NCBI RefSeq assembly: GCF_019636075.1
Contig: NZ_JAHBYG010000044.1
Span: 1 to 34,435 of the forward strand
Length of the DNA stretch: 34,435 nucleotides
Source: Ferrovibrio sp.
GTDB lineage: Bacteria > Pseudomonadota > Alphaproteobacteria > Ferrovibrionales > Ferrovibrionaceae
Direction: 5' to 3'
The notes beneath the pieces were generated by a model, which was given only the letters and a program-made list of their open reading frames with translations, was not told the origin of the DNA and did no database searches. Of this stretch, positions 30,601 through 34,435 are shown piece by piece. Position 1 is the first letter of the stretch; every line of letters starts with the position of its first letter. Both the position numbers and the translations under genes were made by a program.

Positions 30601-32604
30601 TCAGACCGCCGGCAGACGGTCGGCTTCCGACTGGTCCTGACCCAGATCCAGCTTATCCTGACCCAGCTTGTCCTGACCGTGCGGCGCATGCTGGAATTCC
30701 GGCACCAGTTCTTTCAGCGTGGCCAACACCCCCGCCTCGTCGCAGCGCGCAGCAAAGGCCATCAGCCGGTCGAGCGCGGCAATCAATTCGGCGGCATCGA
30801 CCATGCGCGGCGCGGCCAGCAGCAATCCCGGCTGCGGCGTGGGCTGCAAGGCCTCGGCGCGGTGCAGCACTTCCTCATAGAGTTTTTCGCCCGGCCGCAG
30901 CCCGGTGAAAACAATCTTCACATCCACATCGGGCTTCAGCCCGGCCAGTTGAATCATCTGCCGCGCCAAATCCTGTATCCGCACCGGCTCGCCCATATCC
31001 AGCACGAAAATCTTGCCCGTGCTGCGCAATGTTTCGCTGGGCATCGCCGCGGCCTGCAGGATCAGCTCCACCGCCTCGCGCGTGGTCATGAAAAACCGCG
31101 TCACATCCGGATGCGTCACGGTGAGCGGCCCGCCCTGGGCGAGCTGGCGCTGGAACAGCGGCACCACCGAACCAGACGATCCCAACACATTGCCGAAACG
31201 CACCACGACTATATGCGGCTGACCGGGACCGGTATTCTTCGCCCCGCATACATCCAGCGCCTGCGCCACCATTTCGGCCACGCGCTTGCTGGCGCCCATC
31301 ACATTGGTGGGATTCACTGCCTTGTCGGTGGAGATCAGCACCATCACCGCAACGCCATGGCGCGCCACGGCCTCCGATATCACCTTGGTGCCCATCACAT
31401 TGGTGCGCACGGCTTCGGCGATATTGCCCTCGGTGAGCGGCACATGCTTGTAGGCGGCGGCATGCAGCACGATATCCGGCCGGAAGGCGCCGAACACCGC
31501 ATCCACGCGATCGGCATCGCGCACATCGCCCAGCATGGCCTGACGCGGCAACTCGCCGAAACGTTCGGCCATTTCCAGATCGATCTGATACAGCGCATGT
31601 TCGCTCTGTTCGAACAGCGCAATCGCTGCCGGCTCGAGCGCCGCCACCTGGCGCGTCAGCTCGGAACCGATGGTGCCGCCGGCGCCGGTGATCAGCACCC
31701 GCCGGCCGCGCACCAGCCGATCAACCGCCGCGCGGTCCAGCGCCTGCTGCGGCCGGCCGAGCAGATCTTCCACATCCACCGGGCGCAATTCGATCCGTGG
31801 GCCGGCGGCCGGACCGGATCCGTGGCGGCGAAAATCGGTGAGCCGCGGCAGACGCGCCACGGTGATGCCCAGCTTGCCGGCGCTATCCACGAATAGCGCC
31901 AGTTCGGGGCCGGATAGCTTGGTATCGGCCAGGATCGCGCGGCGCGGACGGTCTTCCGGCCGGAAGCGGTTCACCAATTCAGCCAGTTCGTCCAACCGGC
32001 CCATCACGCGCACGCCGCGCACATCGCGGCCCAGGCGGCTTTCCTTTTCATCCAGAATGCCCACGGCGCGATAGGCCGATTGCCGGTCGCGCTGCATCTG
32101 GCGGATGAAGGCATCGGCTTCCGGGCCCGAGCCGATCAGCAGCACCGGAACCCGCCGGTCCGCCGTGCGGCTGAGCGCGGCCACCAGGCTGCCATCCTTC
32201 CAGGCGCGATAGAGCAGACGCGGCCCGGCCAGCAGGATGCAGAGCAGCACGAACTGGATCACCACCACGCTGCGCGGATAATCCTGCAGGTGATTCATCC
32301 AGAACAGCAGTGGAATGAAAATCAGCAGCGCCAGGGCCGCCGAGCGCATGATCGCCGCCAGGTCGCGCAAGGAGGCATAATGCCAGATGCCGCGATACAG
32401 CCCGGTGAATTGGAACACCACGGCGCAGATTGCTGAAAAAACCAACGTATCCAACGGCTCGCGCAACAGCGGATAGGGTTCGCCGGCCACCCAGTAGCGC
32501 AAGGCCAGCGCCGCCTCGAAAGACAACGCCGCCATCACCACATCATGCAGCGCCACGGCGGCGATGCGGCGGTTGAAACGGAATTTGAGGGGCGAGAATG
32601 GCAT
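30601..32604 (-). CDS. FlaA1/WbpM/CapD-type NDP-sugar 4,6-dehydratase (membrane)
   Basis: A polysaccharide biosynthesis protein of 667 residues. The N-terminal third has four membrane segments; a CoA-binding-like Rossmann region (VLLIGSGPEADAFI) follows, then an SDR dehydratase domain with GAGGTIGSE (307-315) and the catalytic T426-D427-K428, M436 and K440 (STDKAVNPTNVMGASK). The Met in place of the SDR Tyr is the hallmark of WbpM/PglF/FlaA1-type UDP-GlcNAc 4,6-dehydratases, which start rare amino-sugar synthesis for glycans. The last 25 residues are a GQDKL-type repeat. Next to it lie a flippase-like protein and rfbD, so a surface polysaccharide locus begins here. The N-terminus could in principle extend upstream, but no start codon is present. 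Confidence 0.93.
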   Translation of the reverse strand: MPFSPLKFRFNRRIAAVALHDVVMAALSFEAALALRYWVAGEPYPLLREPLDTLVFSAICAVVFQFTGLYRGIWHYASLRDLAAIMRSAALALLIFIPLLFWMNHLQDYPRSVVVIQFVLLCILLAGPRLLYRAWKDGSLVAALSRTADRRVPVLLIGSGPEADAFIRQMQRDRQSAYRAVGILDEKESRLGRDVRGVRVMGRLDELAELVNRFRPEDRPRRAILADTKLSGPELALFVDSAGKLGITVARLPRLTDFRRHGSGPAAGPRIELRPVDVEDLLGRPQQALDRAAVDRLVRGRRVLITGAGGTIGSELTRQVAALEPAAIALFEQSEHALYQIDLEMAERFGELPRQAMLGDVRDADRVDAVFGAFRPDIVLHAAAYKHVPLTEGNIAEAVRTNVMGTKVISEAVARHGVAVMVLISTDKAVNPTNVMGASKRVAEMVAQALDVCGAKNTGPGQPHIVVVRFGNVLGSSGSVVPLFQRQLAQGGPLTVTHPDVTRFFMTTREAVELILQAAAMPSETLRSTGKIFVLDMGEPVRIQDLARQMIQLAGLKPDVDVKIVFTGLRPGEKLYEEVLHRAEALQPTPQPGLLLAAPRMVDAAELIAALDRLMAFAARCDEAGVLATLKELVPEFQHAPHGQDKLGQDKLDLGQDQSEADRLPAV
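30635..30679 (-). repeat. 15/21-bp in-frame repeats at the capD-like gene 3' end
   Basis: TCCTGACC starts at 30635, 30656 and 30671 (spacing 21 and 15). On the coding strand the units encode GQDKL, GQDKLDL and GQDQ at the protein C-terminus. Both spacings are multiples of three. Confidence 0.75.
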
Positions 32605-32681
32605 TACGGTTTCGGCGCGGGCGACATGGGATTCATCGGCGGCATAATAACCCCGATGGCGGGCGCCCCGCCACTGCCCGG

Positions 32682-32735
32682 CTGCCTTGGCCTTGGCCTG
32701 GACCTGGGCCTGGGCCTGGGCCCTGGCATTGGCCT
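32682..32735. repeat. Degenerate hexanucleotide array between two polysaccharide genes
   Basis: Nine units of the form TGGCCT or GGGCCT lie in the 153-bp spacer between the dehydratase gene and the flippase-like gene. In the minus-strand frame shared by both genes they read Ala-Gln or Ala-Lys dipeptides. No gene was recognised in this spacer. Confidence 0.8.
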
Positions 32736-32757
32736 TGACGTTGGGTGGGGAGCGCAG

Positions 32758-33687
32758 CTACCGCCTGAGCGCCAGCCACACCGCCAGCCCGGGCAGGGCG
32801 GCGGCCAGTTGCACCAATCCGATCAGGATCGACAGCGCCAGGGCCGATTCGCCCGGCAAACCCAGCAAGGCCAGGGCCGGCACCAACACGGCCTCGCGCA
32901 GCCCCCAGCCGGCAATCGAAACCGGCAGGAAGGCGGCAATATTGGCCAAAGGCATCAGGATCAACAGGGCCAGAAAACCGATATCCAGCCCCAGGCCGCG
33001 CGCCAGCAGCCAGGCCATCAGGGTTTGCGCCAGATAGGCCAGCAGGCTGAGCCCGAAGCCGTTCAGCGCCGGGCCGGGCCGAAACGTGGCCTGACGCAGA
33101 AAAACCGCCATCTCGCCCAGCAAGGCGGGCAGCCGACGCTGCCATGCCGGCGGCAGCAGCAGCATCGCCAGCCGGTCGAACCACACCGCCCCCAGCCAGG
33201 CGGCCAGCCCGGCCAGCACCAGAGCGATGGCAAAGCCGCGCAACAGAGTATCCTCGCTGAGGCCGAACAGCCAGGGCAAGCCAACCGCCAGCAACAGGAA
33301 CAGTGCGATGAAGCCGAACACCCGGTCGGCCAGCACGATCAGAAAACCCTGGCGCAGGCGGATATCCTGTTTGCCCAGATACCACACCCGAAACGGATCG
33401 CCGCCGATCTGCGAGGGCAGCAATTGCCCGAAGGCATGGCCGATCCAGGTGATCGCCAGGGCCGGCCCATAGCGCAGCCGCACCAGCGGCCGGGCCACGC
33501 CGCACAGCCGCCAGGCCTGCAGCAGGATAGCCGGCAGATAAGCCAGCAGCGCCGCCAGCAGCAGCAGGCTATCGGCCTGCCGCAACCGCGCCAGCAGGGC
33601 GGCGCCATCCACCCGCTGCACCAGCACGGCCAGCAAAGCGATGGAAACTGCCGCCTTCAGCAAAAAAGCCAGCCAGGGACGCATCAT
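32758..33687 (-). CDS. Lysylphosphatidylglycerol-synthase-TM/flippase-like membrane protein
   Basis: A 309-residue inner-membrane protein of the LPG-synthase transmembrane family (MprF/YbhN/AglD-like) with about eight hydrophobic segments. The conserved loop LPSQIGGDPFRVWYLGK (about 90-107) and the C-terminal PVSIAGWGLREAVL motif are diagnostic. Stand-alone members are assigned to lipid or lipid-linked sugar translocation or to lysyl transfer to lipid; there is no C-terminal aminoacyl-transferase domain here. Position beside the NDP-sugar dehydratase and rfbD suggests a glycan function, which is inference. The start is ATGATG, 104 bp from the divergent rfbD. Confidence 0.88.
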   Translation of the reverse strand: MMRPWLAFLLKAAVSIALLAVLVQRVDGAALLARLRQADSLLLLAALLAYLPAILLQAWRLCGVARPLVRLRYGPALAITWIGHAFGQLLPSQIGGDPFRVWYLGKQDIRLRQGFLIVLADRVFGFIALFLLLAVGLPWLFGLSEDTLLRGFAIALVLAGLAAWLGAVWFDRLAMLLLPPAWQRRLPALLGEMAVFLRQATFRPGPALNGFGLSLLAYLAQTLMAWLLARGLGLDIGFLALLILMPLANIAAFLPVSIAGWGLREAVLVPALALLGLPGESALALSILIGLVQLAAALPGLAVWLALRR

Positions 33688-33791
33688 GGCCGCACCATTG
33701 TCCGCAGCGCCGGCCCGGTCAAGATGCGGCAGCCATTGGTTTGCGGCCCGGGCAAGGCTAGTCTGGCGACAGGATTGCGGGAGCGAGGCGG

Positions 33792-34435
33792 ATGCAGCGG
33801 ATTCTGATACTCGGCGCGGCGGGACAGGTGGGGTCTGCCCTGCTGGCCCAAGGCATTGCCGGGGCTGACCTGATCGGCCGTGCCGCGCGCGATATCGATA
33901 TCACCGATCCGGCCGCACTGGCCGCCGCGCTGGCGGCCACGCAGCCGGCCCTGGTGATCAACTGCGCCGCCTTCACGGCGGTGGATCGCGCCGAGAGCGA
34001 GGCCGAACGCGCTTTTGCCGTGAATGCCCGGGGCGCCGGCCTGGTGGCCCAGGCCTGCGCCGACCATGGCCTGCCGCTGATCCATCTTTCCACCGATTAC
34101 GTGTTCGATGGCAGCAAGCCCGCGCCTTACACGGAAACCGATCCGGTGGCGCCGCTGGGCGTATATGGTCAATCCAAGGCGGAAGGCGAGGCCCGCGTGC
34201 GCGCCGCCCTGCCGCAGCATCTGATCCTGCGCTTGAGCTGGATCTTTTCCAACAGCCATCCCAGCTTCTTCGGCACCATGCTGCGGCTGGGCGCCGAGCG
34301 ACCGGAATTGCGCGTGGTGAACGACCAGATCGGCGGGCCGACATTCGCCGGCCATATCGCCCTGGCGATTGCGGCAATGGCCGGGCGCGCCTTGCACCAT
34401 GGCGATAATAGCCGAGCCGATACTATCTGGGGCAC
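33792..34435 (+). CDS. rfbD: dTDP-4-dehydrorhamnose reductase (partial, runs off the window)
   Basis: RfbD reduces dTDP-4-keto-L-rhamnose to dTDP-L-rhamnose with NADPH for O-antigen or other surface glycans. The 214 codons present contain the Rossmann loop LGAAGQVGS (7-15), VINCAAFTAVDRAE, STDYVFDG (about 100-107), catalytic Y125 and K129 (YGQSK), LRLSWIFS and VVNDQIGGPTF, all standard for the family. The frame is still open at the right edge, so roughly the last quarter is missing. The ATG follows GGGAG and GAGG. It is divergent from the flippase-like gene and probably begins a dTDP-rhamnose operon. Confidence 0.94.
   Translation, partial: MQRILILGAAGQVGSALLAQGIAGADLIGRAARDIDITDPAALAAALAATQPALVINCAAFTAVDRAESEAERAFAVNARGAGLVAQACADHGLPLIHLSTDYVFDGSKPAPYTETDPVAPLGVYGQSKAEGEARVRAALPQHLILRLSWIFSNSHPSFFGTMLRLGAERPELRVVNDQIGGPTFAGHIALAIAAMAGRALHHGDNSRADTIWG

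Noticed and set aside
32545..33807. A 420-codon plus-strand Gln/Gly-rich frame
   Set aside because: Antisense to the flippase-like gene and the start of the dehydratase gene; low-complexity composition is a GC artefact.

Overview
The window looks like a chromosomal stretch of a high-GC alphaproteobacterium, most likely of the Rhodospirillales type. The grounds are gene content and order: etfBA-hbd, tlpA/argH/lptM/lysA followed by a TIGR02302 (DUF4175) protein, a CpdR-like receiver, an MJ0042 zinc-ribbon protein divergent from ftsEX, a class II (B12-dependent) ribonucleotide reductase, DUF2125 beside tyrA-hisC-chorismate mutase, metX-metW, a PAS_5 protein and HspQ. I cannot name the genus from sequence alone. 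No tRNA, rRNA, CRISPR array, transposase or phage gene was seen. The only mobile element is an intein.

Layout. 1-1930: end of etfB, etfA and a 3-hydroxyacyl-CoA dehydrogenase (beta-oxidation/butanoate electron flow), closed by a clear terminator. 1930-7990: a TlpA-like thioredoxin divergent from argH-lptM-lysA-TIGR02302 (arginine and lysine synthesis, envelope). 8004-9379: a CpdR-like receiver and a zinc-ribbon membrane protein with 26 consecutive prolines, both on the minus strand. 9545-13131: a tightly coupled envelope operon, ftsE-ftsX-HAD phosphatase-ydcF-plsC. 13132-16835: a regulatory spacer with DnaA-like and NrdR-like sites, then nrdJ interrupted by an intein. 16885-19492: an overlapping operon of a lone cyclic-nucleotide domain, a HAD hydrolase and an acyl-CoA ligase. 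19508-22119 (minus): DMT permease, ChaC and aldo/keto reductase. 22212-26281: DUF2125 convergent with aroQ-hisC-tyrA (aromatic amino acids). 26435-29522: metX-metW and a TPR protein with a PRMT-like methyltransferase domain. 29546-34435: a PAS protein, hspQ, then surface-polysaccharide genes (NDP-sugar dehydratase, flippase-like membrane protein, start of rfbD).

Most noteworthy: (1) the nrdJ intein sits exactly between the Asn-Pro and the Cys of the NxCxE active-site motif, so unspliced enzyme must be dead; (2) the nrdJ upstream spacer holds two perfect inverted DnaA boxes, two one-mismatch boxes and an NrdR-like palindrome, suggesting control by replication initiation; (3) many gene junctions carry short, decayed tandem duplications, several copying the stop-codon region of the upstream gene into the spacer, with periods divisible by three where they lie in coding sequence and mostly not where they lie in spacers; (4) a bacterial TPR-PRMT resembling eukaryotic PRMT7/PRMT9 is translationally coupled to metW; (5) the chorismate mutase carries a C-terminal region that looks like a degenerate prephenate dehydratase.

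All family assignments come from reading motifs by eye; no database search was run.
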